The notes: a model not told the origin generated them from the sequence alone. Positions 39,122-50,142 are shown, numbered from the stretch's first letter. The stretch: 64,000 nucleotides of DNA from Enterococcus cecorum DSM 20682 = ATCC 43198 (GCF_000407565.1 NZ_ASWI01000003.1:1-64000); one strand, 5' to 3'. A program made the numbers and translations.

Positions 39122-39892
39122 TTATAGACTATGATGGCGTCTTGCTTGGCGTGAAATCGTCGGCACTTCCTTGAGCGCTTGATCTTTGGCCATTAATTTT
39201 AATTGATAAGGTTCGTGGAAAAGTTGACCATTCATATAAAAATCGCCACCAGATAAGAATAATCCCACTGGTTTCAATTCCTCCTCCTCGTTTAGGCGAA
39301 TCATTCCGACTTCAAATAAACGTTGATAACTCGAGCCGATGCGTACTACATATTCTTTTTGTCCGACTTGGGCCAAATCATAAAATGGAAAGAGCGTATT
39401 TTTTTCCAATGCATAACCTTGTTGCTGCTTGATAAAGTCCTCAGCAAGTGGCAATTGTTTGGCTTGGATACATTGTTCAACCACTTGATTGACTAGGAGT
39501 TGATAATCTTTACCAAAGTGAATCGGTACTTGCATTAAGTCTAATTCGCCGGCAAAAGCATTATTTTTCTTAGAGCTGCTCGTTTGTATATTCAGCGCAT
39601 CCTCTGGTAAATATTTGGCGAAAAGTTGCGTCACATCGTATTTAGAATTTTTATCCAGAAAATAATAAAAACTATTCAATACGATAAAATAAACCAAAAC
39701 TAAAAAGACTAAGCTATATAAGAGCATTTGCAGATAGTGTTGATTTAAAAACAAGCCATAAATAATCCGTAAAATATACAAGGTCGGAAAAATACTAAGA
39801 ATCGTATACGCACGATTTAAATATTTGGGACTGATTTCCAAATAACCTAGAAATTTATGAAAAGAACTAATTAAATCAATTAATAATGTCAA
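39122..39892 (-). CDS. Membrane protein of unknown function (DUF6681-like)
   Basis: 256 residues. Two hydrophobic segments (about 26-48 and 55-77) follow a short N-terminal part, then a cytoplasmic or extracellular domain containing LMQVPIHFGKDYQLLV and EYVVRIGSSYQRLFEVGMIR. The C-terminus is basic (ARRHHSL). I recall a similar enterococcal family under the DUF6681 label, without known function. It lies between the Ser/Thr-rich secreted protein and the HicB-like gene, all on one strand and close together. Confidence 0.6.
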   Translation of the reverse strand: MTLLIDLISSFHKFLGYLEISPKYLNRAYTILSIFPTLYILRIIYGLFLNQHYLQMLLYSLVFLVLVYFIVLNSFYYFLDKNSKYDVTQLFAKYLPEDALNIQTSSSKKNNAFAGELDLMQVPIHFGKDYQLLVNQVVEQCIQAKQLPLAEDFIKQQQGYALEKNTLFPFYDLAQVGQKEYVVRIGSSYQRLFEVGMIRLNEEEELKPVGLFLSGGDFYMNGQLFHEPYQLKLMAKDQALKEVPTISRQARRHHSL

Positions 39893-39905
39893 TTTCGTTC
39901 ACCTC

Positions 39906-40361
39906 TTAGGACTGACTGGCTTCATTAGCATTTGCTTGCGTGTCTGTTTGGGCATTTTCTTGTGTGCTATTTGTCGATTCTTGGGTCTTCTCTTGACTAT
40001 TTTCCGTTTTTTCTAGGTTTTGATTCGTGTTTGGATTATTGGTATTTTGATTTTGTTTCTCATCTGTTGCGTTATTTTGACTCTCGGTATCTTGACTAGT
40101 TACCGTCTGCTCTTTATCAGTTGTTTTGTCCTTTTGTGTTGGGGTACTTTCCGTCGAACTAGTCGTTGTTTGCGTTTTTTCTTCTTTAGTCGCACTCGTT
40201 TTTGGCGTGGAAACAACTGTACTCGTAGTCGTTGTACTCGTTGGTGTTTTTACACTTGGTTGACGGTAACTTTCACTATTGATAATTCCCGTTGTGGTTG
40301 CAATTAATACCGATAAAGTTAAGACGGCAATAGGTTTTACAATCGGCGCTACTTTCTTCAA
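39906..40361 (-). CDS. Secreted Thr/Ser/Gln/Asn-rich low-complexity protein
   Basis: 151 residues: a signal peptide or membrane anchor (PIAVLTLSVLIATTTGII), then about 120 residues made almost wholly of T, S, Q, N, E and K, such as STTTTSTVVSTPKT and NPNTNQNLEK. No folded domain, no LPXTG. Likely a disordered, wall-spanning or secreted polypeptide. Start preceded by AGAGAGGGAAAGGC. It ends 14 bp before the membrane protein gene, suggesting one operon. Confidence 0.65.
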   Translation of the reverse strand: MKKVAPIVKPIAVLTLSVLIATTTGIINSESYRQPSVKTPTSTTTTSTVVSTPKTSATKEEKTQTTTSSTESTPTQKDKTTDKEQTVTSQDTESQNNATDEKQNQNTNNPNTNQNLEKTENSQEKTQESTNSTQENAQTDTQANANEASQS

Positions 40362-40510
40362 AGCCTTTCCCTCTCTTCTTTGATTTCTTATTCTTTATAC
40401 GCCGATTTGCTGAAACTTTCAATAAGTCCGCCTTAAACTTAGCCAACTTTTAATAGTCTTAAGATTAACTTTACTTTTGTGAATTTTGCATGAAAAAAGC
40501 ACCGGCGCAA

Positions 40511-40835
40511 TTACCGATGATCTTGAGAACTATATTTTTGTTTTACTTTGTCCGCACTTACAATATGACCCTTTTCATAATCATCCAAGCCTTTTTGAAT
40601 TTCGCGGTCAAAGGCTTCTTTGGTTAAGGAATCGTAATCTACTGGTTTTTGCGGTAGTTTTATTTCAAATGGGATTCTCTGTTGATTCACCACTTGTTGT
40701 AAAAACATGCTTAACGCGGTTGACATTGGAATTTGTAGCTGATCGAGAACTTTTTTAAGCTTCTTCTTTTAATTCGGGCGTTACTCTGGTAAAAATACTA
40801 GCTGTTTTTTTGATGATACAGACACACTTATCGCC
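40511..40835 (-). pseudogene. Frameshifted RelB/DinJ antitoxin
   Basis: The 3' two thirds are open from MSTALSMFLQQVVNQQRIPF to the end. Upstream, another frame gives KKTASIFTRVTPELKEEA, the start of the same antitoxin domain; the frames join at an A-run near 40750-40760, so one base was gained or lost. No ATG is found at the expected start. There is no toxin gene downstream. With the intact antitoxin at 6516-6818, this is the second orphan of the family in the window. The remainder of 40362-40915 has no gene. Confidence 0.65.
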
Positions 40836-40870
40836 TCTTTCTTTTCTTCTTACCGTAAATTTAACACAGT

Positions 40871-40907
40871 AAAAAGCAATCATTTGATAGACAAACGATT
40901 GCTTTTT
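40871..40907 (-). terminator. Terminator after the ROK kinase gene
   Basis: AAAAAGCAATCATTTG pairs with CAAACGATTGCTTTTT (one mismatch), T-run on the minus strand, closing the beta-glucoside operon. Confidence 0.88.
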
Positions 40908-40915
40908 ATCATTTA

Positions 40916-41794
40916 TTATGAATAGACTTGTTGAAATTGATAATAGGCACCTAACAAGTTAGCATCATTACGATATTGGCAAGCCACGATTGGAATTTCA
41001 ACAATACAGCCATTGGGATTGGTAAATAGACTGGTAAATTGTTGATTTATCTTTTCAATCAGGATATCTTGGGCCGAAATCCCGCCTCCGATTGCGATTT
41101 TCTCAACATCCAACACGACTTGCAAGTTAAAAATCTGAACGGCTAAGGCTCTAGCAAATTCATCTAAAGCAGCCTCTACCTTTTCATTTCCCGCAGCAAG
41201 TAAGGCAAAGATTTCTTCACCTGTATACACTTCTTCTGTCTCAAGATGTTTTTGAACAACAGCTAACAAGCCATCTTTTCCGCCTTGCATAAACCAAAGT
41301 TGCTCGGGATCATGGTAGTCCACCATCAAATTAGAAACTTCGCCCGCCGCAAAATGTTTGCCTTGACGTACCTTTTTATTTTGTATAATACACCCGCCAA
41401 TCGCCGTACCCAAGATTAGAACCATCGCATCTTCTACATCTTGTAAAACGCCATAGCCTACTTCGGCATATCCAGCACATTTGGCATCATTACCTATCCA
41501 AACGGGAATGTGATATTTCGCTGATAGCTGGCTGACTAAGGGCAACTCCTGAATATACTCCAACGCCCCACCAGTATAGGCAATTCCCGAATCACTATCA
41601 ATCGCACCCGGCATACTTATCGCCAAACCATCAAGTGCATGAAACTTTTGAAAAATTTCATCTATTGCTAAAAATAAATTTTCCAAGGTGTCATTTGGTG
41701 TAGGTATCTTACCTTTGCCATGCATTTTCAACTGTTCATCAATCATGGCATATTTAATAAAATTACCACCAATATCAAGCGTTAAAACATCCAT
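40916..41794 (-). CDS. ROK-family sugar kinase (BglK-like)
   Basis: 292 residues. ATP site LDIGGNFIKYAMID, catalytic Asp in IGNDAKCAGYAE, and GTAIGGCIIQ. The usual ROK zinc site (CxCGxxGCxE) is absent: after GKHFAAGEVSNLMV no cysteine cluster occurs. Lack of that motif is seen in some beta-glucoside kinases. Start directly abuts the stop of the 6-phospho-beta-glucosidase gene, so it belongs to the same operon; a likely job is phosphorylation of glucose or cellobiose. Confidence 0.88.
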   Translation of the reverse strand: MDVLTLDIGGNFIKYAMIDEQLKMHGKGKIPTPNDTLENLFLAIDEIFQKFHALDGLAISMPGAIDSDSGIAYTGGALEYIQELPLVSQLSAKYHIPVWIGNDAKCAGYAEVGYGVLQDVEDAMVLILGTAIGGCIIQNKKVRQGKHFAAGEVSNLMVDYHDPEQLWFMQGGKDGLLAVVQKHLETEEVYTGEEIFALLAAGNEKVEAALDEFARALAVQIFNLQVVLDVEKIAIGGGISAQDILIEKINQQFTSLFTNPNGCIVEIPIVACQYRNDANLLGAYYQFQQVYS

Positions 41795-43243
<1,449 letters not shown>

Positions 43244-44575
43244 TTATTTTTGACCTTTCATATTTGCAATTGCTGCAGCCTTCACGAATGGTAAATAAAT
43301 AATCGTACTTAAAGCAACACATAAAATACCAATTAACAAGGATAGATAATTCGTACCACCTGAACCTAGGAATGGAATTAAGAACCCTGGAGTCGTCCAA
43401 CCTACATCAACTGCTACTGGTGGAATAATCTTAAATGCCGCCACGCATAACCAGCCAAAGATATTACAAGCAACTGGAGCCACGATAAATGGAATCAAAT
43501 AAATTGGGTTCATCACAATTGGTAGACCGAAAATCAGTGGTTCGTTAATATTGAATAAACCAGGCACTGCACCGAGTTTAGCAATTTCCATTTGTTGTTT
43601 ATCTTTTCTAGCCACTAGGAAAATCGCAATGATCAAGCCTAGCGTAGCCCCAGAACCACCTGTATTTCCGAATGCATCATTAATTCCACTCCAAGTAACA
43701 GGGAATGGTGTGCCAATCGTTGTCCCATGTGTGCCATAATAAGCTAAGTTTTTAACCCCCGCTTCAGCAAACATCACTGTACGTAAAGCAGTCATCGTAT
43801 TTGGTCCATGAATACCTAAGACCCATAAGAATTGTTGGACAATCGTAAAAAGTAAAATGGTGACAATATTGCCGCCAAGTTTTGAGAATGGCGCTTGAAT
43901 CGCATTGTAAATCATATATTGTAAACCGCCATCGGCAATCATATTGAAAGCAAAGTTTAAAACAGAAGCAGCCACCAACACAATAATAATCGGAATTAAC
44001 AATGTAAATGATTGCGATACTGCTGGTGGAACGGCATCTGGCATCTTGATACGTAGTTTGTCATTTTTTTGCAAACGTGGTAAAAATTCGCCCACTAATA
44101 AACCAATAATTAAAGCAACGAACAAACCTTGTGCCCCTAAAAATCCTGTAGACAATGCTTGGGCGCCATCTTTTGTAGCAACATAAGGAGGATAAATGAT
44201 AAAGAATACCCCTACAGAAGTGACAGCGGCTAAGACTTTATCGCCTTGATTGGTTTCTGCTAATTTATAAGCCGTTAAAAACACGATAAGAATCGACATA
44301 ATATTGGCTGTTCCGTTTAAAACCGGAGATAATAATGCTTGATAATCTGCTAAATGAGGGAAAATTGCCCCTAAATGTAATAATTTCGCTATAAATCCAT
44401 CTGGCGATAAAATCGCATAATTAATCAAAACGATAATCGAACCCGCTAAGGTCATTGGAAAAGCTAAAGTGAATGCATCTCGTACTGCAGCCACATGTCT
44501 TTGTCCATTAATTTTGGCAGCTAATGGAACTAATGTCGCTTCCATTTTTTCCTGCATTGAATTCATGAAACTCAT
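43244..44575 (-). CDS. PTS cellobiose/beta-glucoside-family EIIC permease
   Basis: 443 residues, about ten membrane segments. MNSMQEKMEATLVPLAAKIN at the start, GPNTMTALRTVMFAEAG, GNTGGSGATLGLIIAI and FNINEPLIFGLPIVMNPI are the EIIC signatures of the lactose/cellobiose family. The start is 44575 (AAGGAG 7 nt upstream). Matching EIIA and EIIB genes are not found next to it, so they must be supplied from elsewhere. First gene of the structural operon, with a promoter at 44641-44669. Confidence 0.93.
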   Translation of the reverse strand: MSFMNSMQEKMEATLVPLAAKINGQRHVAAVRDAFTLAFPMTLAGSIIVLINYAILSPDGFIAKLLHLGAIFPHLADYQALLSPVLNGTANIMSILIVFLTAYKLAETNQGDKVLAAVTSVGVFFIIYPPYVATKDGAQALSTGFLGAQGLFVALIIGLLVGEFLPRLQKNDKLRIKMPDAVPPAVSQSFTLLIPIIIVLVAASVLNFAFNMIADGGLQYMIYNAIQAPFSKLGGNIVTILLFTIVQQFLWVLGIHGPNTMTALRTVMFAEAGVKNLAYYGTHGTTIGTPFPVTWSGINDAFGNTGGSGATLGLIIAIFLVARKDKQQMEIAKLGAVPGLFNINEPLIFGLPIVMNPIYLIPFIVAPVACNIFGWLCVAAFKIIPPVAVDVGWTTPGFLIPFLGSGGTNYLSLLIGILCVALSTIIYLPFVKAAAIANMKGQK

Positions 44576-44640
44576 AGTGATGCTCCTTAAATATTTTTTC
44601 GTTAGGCCCTTCGATAAATAATCGATCATTTTCACCTATT

Positions 44641-44669
44641 ATTATATTGTATCCGTTTACCACTTTGAA
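44641..44669 (-). promoter_or_regulatory. Promoter of the PTS operon
   Basis: Perfect -10 TATAAT (44641-44646) and -35 TTCAAA (44664-44669), 17 bp apart on the minus strand, about 65 bp upstream of the EIIC start. The 44709-44741 hairpin lies just upstream of it. Confidence 0.6.
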
Positions 44670-44706
44670 TACTTCTGATTTCTAAAAACAGAATATCTCA
44701 CTCTTT

Positions 44707-44741
44707 GAAAAAAGTAACAAAATTGTCACGAATTGTTACTT
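44707..44741 (-). terminator. Terminator after the RpiR genes
   Basis: AAAAGTAACAA with TTGTTACTTTT around a 12-nt loop, followed by T on the minus strand; the first arm overlaps the last codons of the regulator (KSNNS). Confidence 0.8.
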
Positions 44742-45442
44742 TTGGCCTTTCGTAAATAATTGGCTAACTTTTCGATAATATATACCACCGGAATATGAGA
44801 AGACATATCAAAAAACTCATCTTCTCTTTGTTCAGGTAAAGAGTAAGATAAAGTCAAATCAGATAAAGCACTCATAGTAGAATGACTATTTGCAGTAATC
44901 GTTAATATTGGTACATGATTACTTCTAAAATTCTGAACCAAGCGAACCATTTCGATACTTTCTCCGGAGACGCTAATCGCAATATACAACATATTTTGTG
45001 GCAAGGATTGTAAATTATAAAACGGATCATTTAAGCTCAACGCAAATTTATGATTATTGGAAAAACAACGTGCACCATACTGCGCAATTCCTTCATTATT
45101 CCCAATTCCGCCAAACAAGACAACATCTGCAGCATCAATCAATTCACTCGCCTCTTGCAATTGTTCCGAAAAGAAATCTGTGTCTAACCTTTGCAAACAG
45201 CTAATTATCTCATTAGAAGAATAAGTGAAAGTTTGCGGTACCTTTTGCTCTTTCAAATGCAATTGAAAGGCTTTATAAGACGGAAAGGATAATTTATGAA
45301 TATAGCGCAAAATACTTGCTGTTGATACACCGATTTCTGCAGCCAAAACTCGAACGCTCATATAGCCTACTTTTTCGCTATTGGCATTTACAAACAAATC
45401 GATTTTTCGTTCTGCTTTGGTTAATTCTATTTTTTCTACCAT
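44726..45442 (-). CDS. RpiR-family regulator, second copy
   Basis: 238 residues: an N-terminal helix-turn-helix (VRVLAAEIGVSTASILRYIH) and a SIS sugar-phosphate domain (DVVLFGGIGNNEGIAQYGAR, and ISVSGESIEMVRLVQ). It overlaps the first RpiR gene by 7 bp and lies just upstream of the PTS operon. It probably senses a phosphosugar from beta-glucoside metabolism and controls the EIIC promoter. About one third of its residues match the first copy by eye, so the pair probably came from duplication. Confidence 0.88.
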   Translation of the reverse strand: MVEKIELTKAERKIDLFVNANSEKVGYMSVRVLAAEIGVSTASILRYIHKLSFPSYKAFQLHLKEQKVPQTFTYSSNEIISCLQRLDTDFFSEQLQEASELIDAADVVLFGGIGNNEGIAQYGARCFSNNHKFALSLNDPFYNLQSLPQNMLYIAISVSGESIEMVRLVQNFRSNHVPILTITANSHSTMSALSDLTLSYSLPEQREDEFFDMSSHIPVVYIIEKLANYLRKAKSNNS

Positions 45443-46179
45443 TCATTTCCCTCCAATACAAGCTTTTTGACTGTTTTCCCAATAGACTCAAGTATAAATA
45501 AGACCGGCACCTGTGATGTGATATCAAAATACTCTAGACTCCGCTGACGATTGAGATGATAGGTAAAACTCAAATCAGCCAAATGCGCCAAGGTACAATC
45601 ACTATGATTTGTTAGCGAGATGATGAAGCTATTTGACTGTTTTAAATGTTGGGTTTGATTCAGCGTTTCTTCTGTTTCACCACTTTCTGATAAGACAATC
45701 ACGGTTGCTTTGGTCCTATTATTTTGAACAATGGGGTAAAACGGATCAACCAAGGCAAAACACATCTTCCCCATATTTGTTACATATCGTGCCCCATATT
45801 GTGCCAAAATACCGCTTGTCCCGACGCCAACAAAAATGACGACTTCACTTGCTAATATTTTGAGCGCAGCCTGGTGGACTTTTGCATAAAATTGATCCTT
45901 ATCCATTTTATAGAAATAATCGAGTATTTCACTGACACTATCAGAGAATTGATAGGTCTCTTTTTTTGCTAAAAATAACTGATAACGAATTTTAAACTCT
46001 GTAAAACCATTGCATCCCACTTTTTTACAAAATCGTAAAATCGTACTTGGTGATACATGGATTTCTGTTGCTAGCTGCTTTAGTGTCTTGTGGAGTACAG
46101 CTTCTTTTTGCTGTAAAATCGCTTGGTAGACTTCTCTTTCTAGGTTGTTTAATTGCTTAATCTGTTCCACTGAAAACAT
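45436..46179 (-). CDS. RpiR-family regulator, first copy
   Basis: 247 residues with HTH LKQLATEIHVSPSTILRFCKKVGCNGF and a SIS domain (EVVIFVGVGTSGILAQYGAR; IVLSESGETEETLN). The ending QRSLEYFDITSQVPVLFILE aligns with QREDEFFDMSSHIPVVYIIE of the second copy. Overlapping, co-transcribed regulators of one family are unusual and could act as a heterodimer or divide control of the adjacent PTS genes. Confidence 0.88.
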   Translation of the reverse strand: MFSVEQIKQLNNLEREVYQAILQQKEAVLHKTLKQLATEIHVSPSTILRFCKKVGCNGFTEFKIRYQLFLAKKETYQFSDSVSEILDYFYKMDKDQFYAKVHQAALKILASEVVIFVGVGTSGILAQYGARYVTNMGKMCFALVDPFYPIVQNNRTKATVIVLSESGETEETLNQTQHLKQSNSFIISLTNHSDCTLAHLADLSFTYHLNRQRSLEYFDITSQVPVLFILESIGKTVKKLVLEGNEW

Positions 46180-46253
46180 GCTTATCCCTCCATCGCACTC
46201 TAATAATCCTAGTATAGCTCAAAATGTAACAAATCGAAACATTTAACAAAACT

Positions 46254-46298
46254 AAAAAAAGGATGTCAAGCAATGTACGATTCTTGCCTCACATCCTA
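46254..46298 (-). terminator. Terminator after the immunity gene
   Basis: AGGATGTCAAGCAA pairs with TTGCCTCACATCCT (two mismatches), seven T on the minus strand. Confidence 0.85.
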
Positions 46299-46309
46299 TT
46301 ATGATTCAT

Positions 46310-46660
46310 CTATCTTCTAATTGGCAAATACTCGGTTAAATCATAGAACTGTGATTTATCCACTGCATTGGCCCGATATTGCCGATTGATACCCGCCTCA
46401 TTTGCATAGTGGTTCAATTCGTTAATCAACCCTTCTTCTTGCGGTGTAAAATGTAAACGAGCATCCACTGCGGTTAGATAGATATAGTTGACTAACTTGC
46501 TAATGAAGACTGGCGGAGAAGGATTAGTGTCGATTTTTTTGTAAACTTGCAACAGACAATCTGTAATATCTAACCATGATGTCGCTTGTTCTTCCTTCGT
46601 ATGCGCAATTAGTAAATTATACAACTCATGTACCTTTTCTTTTACAGCTGATACTTCCAT
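46310..46660 (-). CDS. Enterocin-A-type bacteriocin immunity protein
   Basis: 116 residues, all-helical pattern of the EntA_Immun family: VKEKVHELYNLLIAH, ISKLVNYIYLTAVDARLHF and EGLINELNHYANEAG line up with the four-helix bundle. Such cytosolic proteins protect the cell from class IIa bacteriocins that target the mannose PTS. GGGGAGGG precedes the ATG. No bacteriocin structural or export gene is nearby, so it is an orphan that may give protection against competitors. Confidence 0.78.
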   Translation of the reverse strand: MEVSAVKEKVHELYNLLIAHTKEEQATSWLDITDCLLQVYKKIDTNPSPPVFISKLVNYIYLTAVDARLHFTPQEEGLINELNHYANEAGINRQYRANAVDKSQFYDLTEYLPIRR

Positions 46661-46894
46661 AACAAACCCTCCCCTCTTTTACTATACTGTCACTTCGAAT
46701 TTCTTTGCTCACACATATTTAAGCGTTTACATTTTATCCGCTTAAAAAGGGGAAATTAAAAATTCAGAATTTTCCTACATCCCTATTCTACTCCTATTTG
46801 CCTTTTTTCTCAAGCAATAAGCAAAAACTTTCACAATAAAATCATCCCGCAAAAGCAACTAAATTCAACGCATTTACGGGATGTAGATGACTTA

Positions 46895-47206
46895 TTATTT
46901 AAATTTTACAGCAGTCCCATATGCGACCACACTTTGCATCTCTTGCATGATTGAGCCGCTATCAAAGCGCATCATAACAACCGCATCGGCACCCATGGCT
47001 TTGGCGTTTTCTTTCAAACGTTCAACTGCTACTTCCCGTGATTCTTCTAACATATTAGTGTAGGCTTTGACTTCACCACCGATAAAGCTTTTTAATCCTG
47101 CACCAATATCAGAAATCGCGTTTTTCGATTGGGTCGTTAAGCCGAATACTTCCCCAATAATTTCGTATTCTTTTCCTGGAATTCTTTCTGTTGTTGTAAC
47201 AATCAT
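46895..47206 (-). CDS. YbjQ/UPF0145 family protein
   Basis: 103 residues: [40 protein letters not shown] and [17 protein letters not shown] are the family signature (once called heavy-metal-binding). The fold forms pentamers; function is unknown. It begins 3 bp after the flotillin stop, so it belongs to the NfeD-flotillin-YbjQ transcript. Confidence 0.92.
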   Translation of the reverse strand: MIVTTTERIPGKEYEIIGEVFGLTTQSKNAISDIGAGLKSFIGGEVKAYTNMLEESREVAVERLKENAKAMGADAVVMMRFDSGSIMQEMQSVVAYGTAVKFK

Positions 47207-47208
47207 CT

Positions 47209-48636
47209 TTATTCTCCCTCTTCTTCTATCTTTTCTTTTACTTCTGGTTGTACTTTTTGTCCTTCAAGTGCTGCAACAATTTCTTGGTTGGCTTGTTTTC
47301 TAGACATCGTTTCGTTGATTAAGTTCACTAAATCAAGTCCTGTGGTTTCTTTGATGGTTTCAAAAGTACGTGCCAAACCAGCTTCTCCCATTTGATGAAC
47401 ACCATCGCCAGCTCCAAAGCTAACCACTTTATCGATATTGCTAATTGGCGCGTTGACTTCTTTAGCAATTGCAGGTAAGACTTTGATAAATTCGACTAAT
47501 ACCCCAGCTTCGTTTAATTTTTGTAAAGCTAAGGCCATTTGTTCCTTGCTTTGCGCTTGTGCTTGACCGACTTTGGCAATCTTTTCGGCTTCGGCTTGCC
47601 CTAGTTTTTCAATTCTTTTGGCTTCAGCTTCGGCAGCTAATTTGATCTTTTCGGCTTCAGCTTGGGCATAGGCAATTTCTTGAGCTTTTTTCGCTAAGGC
47701 ATTTTGTTCTACCACATATTTATCGGCTTCAGCTTTTTTACGAAGTGTTGCGGTTAATTCTTTTTCAGTTAATTCGGCTTGTTTTTCTTGAATTTCGATA
47801 TTCTTTTCTTGTTCAATCAAACGAACCTTCATCTTTTCACCCACAGCCACTTGTTCTGCTTGTGCCACAGCTACTTCTTGTTCTTGTTTATAGTGCGCTT
47901 GTTTTAAGGCCATGTTTTTATTCGCTTCAGCAATTTCGGTTTTGCGGCGAATTTCTTCTTGTTGCGCCAATTGTTCATTTTCGGCTTGTTTGATACGAGT
48001 TTCGCGCAACGCATTGGATTCTGCAATTTCAGCATTTTTCTTCACTTCGGCAATTTGTGGACGTCCCAGAGCATCTAAATAGCCATTTGGATCACTCACA
48101 TCTTTAATGGTAAAGGAGACAATTTCTAGACCCATTTTTTGTAAGTCAGTAGATGCCACGGCTTGGACTTGTTCCGCAAAGTCATCACGGTTTTTGTAGA
48201 TAGCTTCTACGGTCATAGTCCCTAAAATTGCACGTAAATGACCTTCCAATACTTCTTGTGCTTCATCTTCTAATTCAGCGGTTGATTTGCCTAAATATTG
48301 TTCAGCGGCTGTTTTAATCGCTTCGGTACTATTGCCCACTTTTACTAAAACGGTCGCACTGGCTTTGATTGGCACGCCTTGTTCGGTATAAACTTCTGGT
48401 GTGCCGATTTCTAATTTGTGGGTAAGCAAACTCAATTTATGCGCTTTTTGCACAATTGGAATCACGAAAGTCCCACTGTTTTTTAAAATCTTGATGCCTT
48501 CTTTACCTAAAAATGAACCGGTTACAATCAAGGCTTCATCGGGTTTTCCTATACGATAACGGACCATCAAGAAGATCACTAAAGCTAAGACAACGAATAC
48601 AATCCAAAAAATCGGATTTCCCAAAAAACTAAACAT
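47209..48636 (-). CDS. floT: Flotillin-like SPFH protein (FloT/YuaG type)
   Basis: 475 residues: one N-terminal membrane hairpin ([18 protein letters not shown]), a PHB/SPFH domain (about 30-200) and a long Ala/Glu-rich coiled coil (about 205-375, with [20 protein letters not shown]). Flotillins gather in membrane microdomains and affect fluidity, secretion and signalling. It follows an NfeD-like gene, the conserved partner in Bacillus (yuaF-yuaG). The ribosome site AAAGAAAG is modest. Confidence 0.92.
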   Translation of the reverse strand: MFSFLGNPIFWIVFVVLALVIFLMVRYRIGKPDEALIVTGSFLGKEGIKILKNSGTFVIPIVQKAHKLSLLTHKLEIGTPEVYTEQGVPIKASATVLVKVGNSTEAIKTAAEQYLGKSTAELEDEAQEVLEGHLRAILGTMTVEAIYKNRDDFAEQVQAVASTDLQKMGLEIVSFTIKDVSDPNGYLDALGRPQIAEVKKNAEIAESNALRETRIKQAENEQLAQQEEIRRKTEIAEANKNMALKQAHYKQEQEVAVAQAEQVAVGEKMKVRLIEQEKNIEIQEKQAELTEKELTATLRKKAEADKYVVEQNALAKKAQEIAYAQAEAEKIKLAAEAEAKRIEKLGQAEAEKIAKVGQAQAQSKEQMALALQKLNEAGVLVEFIKVLPAIAKEVNAPISNIDKVVSFGAGDGVHQMGEAGLARTFETIKETTGLDLVNLINETMSRKQANQEIVAALEGQKVQPEVKEKIEEEGE

Positions 48637-48657
48637 CTACACCACTTCTTTCTTTTT

Positions 48658-49068
48658 TTAACGCGGATAATTGACGACGAGTGCCCGACCTTCAGCATCA
48701 AATTCGACAATCAAGACCTTACTACCAGCCGGAATTTCAAGGTTTGCTTTGATATCTTTTGGACGGAATAATTTGGCAGGAAAAGTCGCACGTGCATGAC
48801 CACTACCTGTTTCCATTACTTCCCCAATCGAATCCCCTTTAATCTTGACGGTCAATTCACCTAATAAATAATCTTCCTTTGAGAGTGAATTGCTTTGATT
48901 GTGGTCGGTCCACTTATTATAAAGATACATAAACGGCGCAAAAATTAGACTAAAAATCAGGTAAAGTCCGATAAGCCCCAAACTAATGATACCTACCCAC
49001 ACCAGAGCTTGCATCAAATCCGGTAAGGTGGCTATTGACTGATTTAACCAATTGATTAGTGCTTGCAT
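48658..49068 (-). CDS. NfeD-like membrane protein
   Basis: 136 residues from MQALINWLNQ: one membrane segment (LVWVGIISLGLIGLYLIFSL plus a little more), then an OB-fold with LLGELTVKIKGDSIGEV and ATFPAKLF. It is the standard partner of flotillins and probably guides their assembly. The start at 49068 is preferred over 49077, because AAAGGG lies 9 nt before it. Heads the operon with the flotillin and YbjQ genes. Confidence 0.85.
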   Translation of the reverse strand: MQALINWLNQSIATLPDLMQALVWVGIISLGLIGLYLIFSLIFAPFMYLYNKWTDHNQSNSLSKEDYLLGELTVKIKGDSIGEVMETGSGHARATFPAKLFRPKDIKANLEIPAGSKVLIVEFDAEGRALVVNYPR

Positions 49069-49283
49069 TTTGCTCATCCCTTTAAGTTCTATACCTGTAT
49101 AATAACACTGTTTAATTTTCTGTTCAAGCAAGACAGGAAAAAATCCATCTTAAGACCTAGATGTTAATCCTTATGATGCAAACAATTGAAAGAGATTTAT
49201 CTACAATTCAAACAATTTATTCAGTCGTAGTAAAAAAACAAATATAGGTAAAAACGCACTTTTTCTTCCTATATGTATAGCAC

Positions 49284-49309
49284 AAAAAAAGACCGCCAAT
49301 AAAGCGATC
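49284..49309 (-). terminator. Terminator after the VOC dioxygenase gene
   Basis: AGATCGC pairs with GCGGTCT (one G-U) and seven T follow on the minus strand. A second hairpin lies at 49235-49285 (ATATAGG with CCTATAT). Confidence 0.7.
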
Positions 49310-50142
49310 TAATGTTGATAATCGATTTGAATCGCAATGCCGTCTGTATCTAGCAATTGAAGTTGGCGGGTGGTTTGATGCTTGATTTGAAACCCTAGCT
49401 TAGGGGCGCGACTGGCGATGGCTAAAAGTTCGGCTGCTTGGTCACTTACAAAACTGATTTGAGCGAGTCCGGCTTGCTTGTCTTGATGAACCGCATGACG
49501 TCGTTGCCACTGGTTAAACGCTAGATGATGGTGATAACCCCCACTCGCTATCCAGGAAGCCTTGGCATATTGGTGCTTTTCTTGCATATCGAGTAGCGCT
49601 TGATAACGTTTGGAACTAGCCAATGCATCACCTACTGCTAAGTGTACATGCCCCATCTTAGTGCCTTGAGGTAAGAAAAAAGGCTCGGGAGCTTGCGAAA
49701 TCATGTCATAAATCTCTTGAGCGGCTAATTCTTCAGTGACGCCTATAATCCGCCCATCGCTTCTCACATCCCACTGAGTCTTTGGTTTATCGCGATAAAT
49801 CTCAATCCCATTACCTTCTAAATCATGAAAATACAAAGCTTCACTATAGCCATGGTCCGCCCCACCTTCTAATGCCACCCCACATTGAATTAAATGATGC
49901 AAAACTTCAGAGAGTGCAAGCCGTGTCGGTACCAAAATCGCCAAATGATAAAGTCCGGCTGTTTGCTTGTCTTCTTGCGTGGCTTGTTGCAAGATCACTA
50001 GTGGCTTCTGATCTGCCTGAATGCCTAATACGATTTGCGCTTTTGTTTTGGACAATACACTTAAGCCGACAATTTCTTGATAAAACTGCGATAGTCTTGG
50101 TAAGTCAAGTACATTGAGATAAACGGGACCTAATTGTAACAT
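49309..50142 (-). CDS. VOC-superfamily ring-cleavage dioxygenase-like protein (CatE type)
   Basis: 277 residues, two tandem VOC modules: GPVYLNVLDLPRLSQFYQEI with YHLAILVPTR and GNGIEIYRD in the first, MGHVHLAVGDALASSKRYQA with YHHHLAFNQW in the second. His in HLAI, HLAV and HHHLAF and Glu in IEIYRD can form metal sites. It is similar to Bacillus CatE, which cleaves catechol. The true substrate is not clear. Start at 50142. Single gene. Confidence 0.85.
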   Translation of the reverse strand: MLQLGPVYLNVLDLPRLSQFYQEIVGLSVLSKTKAQIVLGIQADQKPLVILQQATQEDKQTAGLYHLAILVPTRLALSEVLHHLIQCGVALEGGADHGYSEALYFHDLEGNGIEIYRDKPKTQWDVRSDGRIIGVTEELAAQEIYDMISQAPEPFFLPQGTKMGHVHLAVGDALASSKRYQALLDMQEKHQYAKASWIASGGYHHHLAFNQWQRRHAVHQDKQAGLAQISFVSDQAAELLAIASRAPKLGFQIKHQTTRQLQLLDTDGIAIQIDYQH

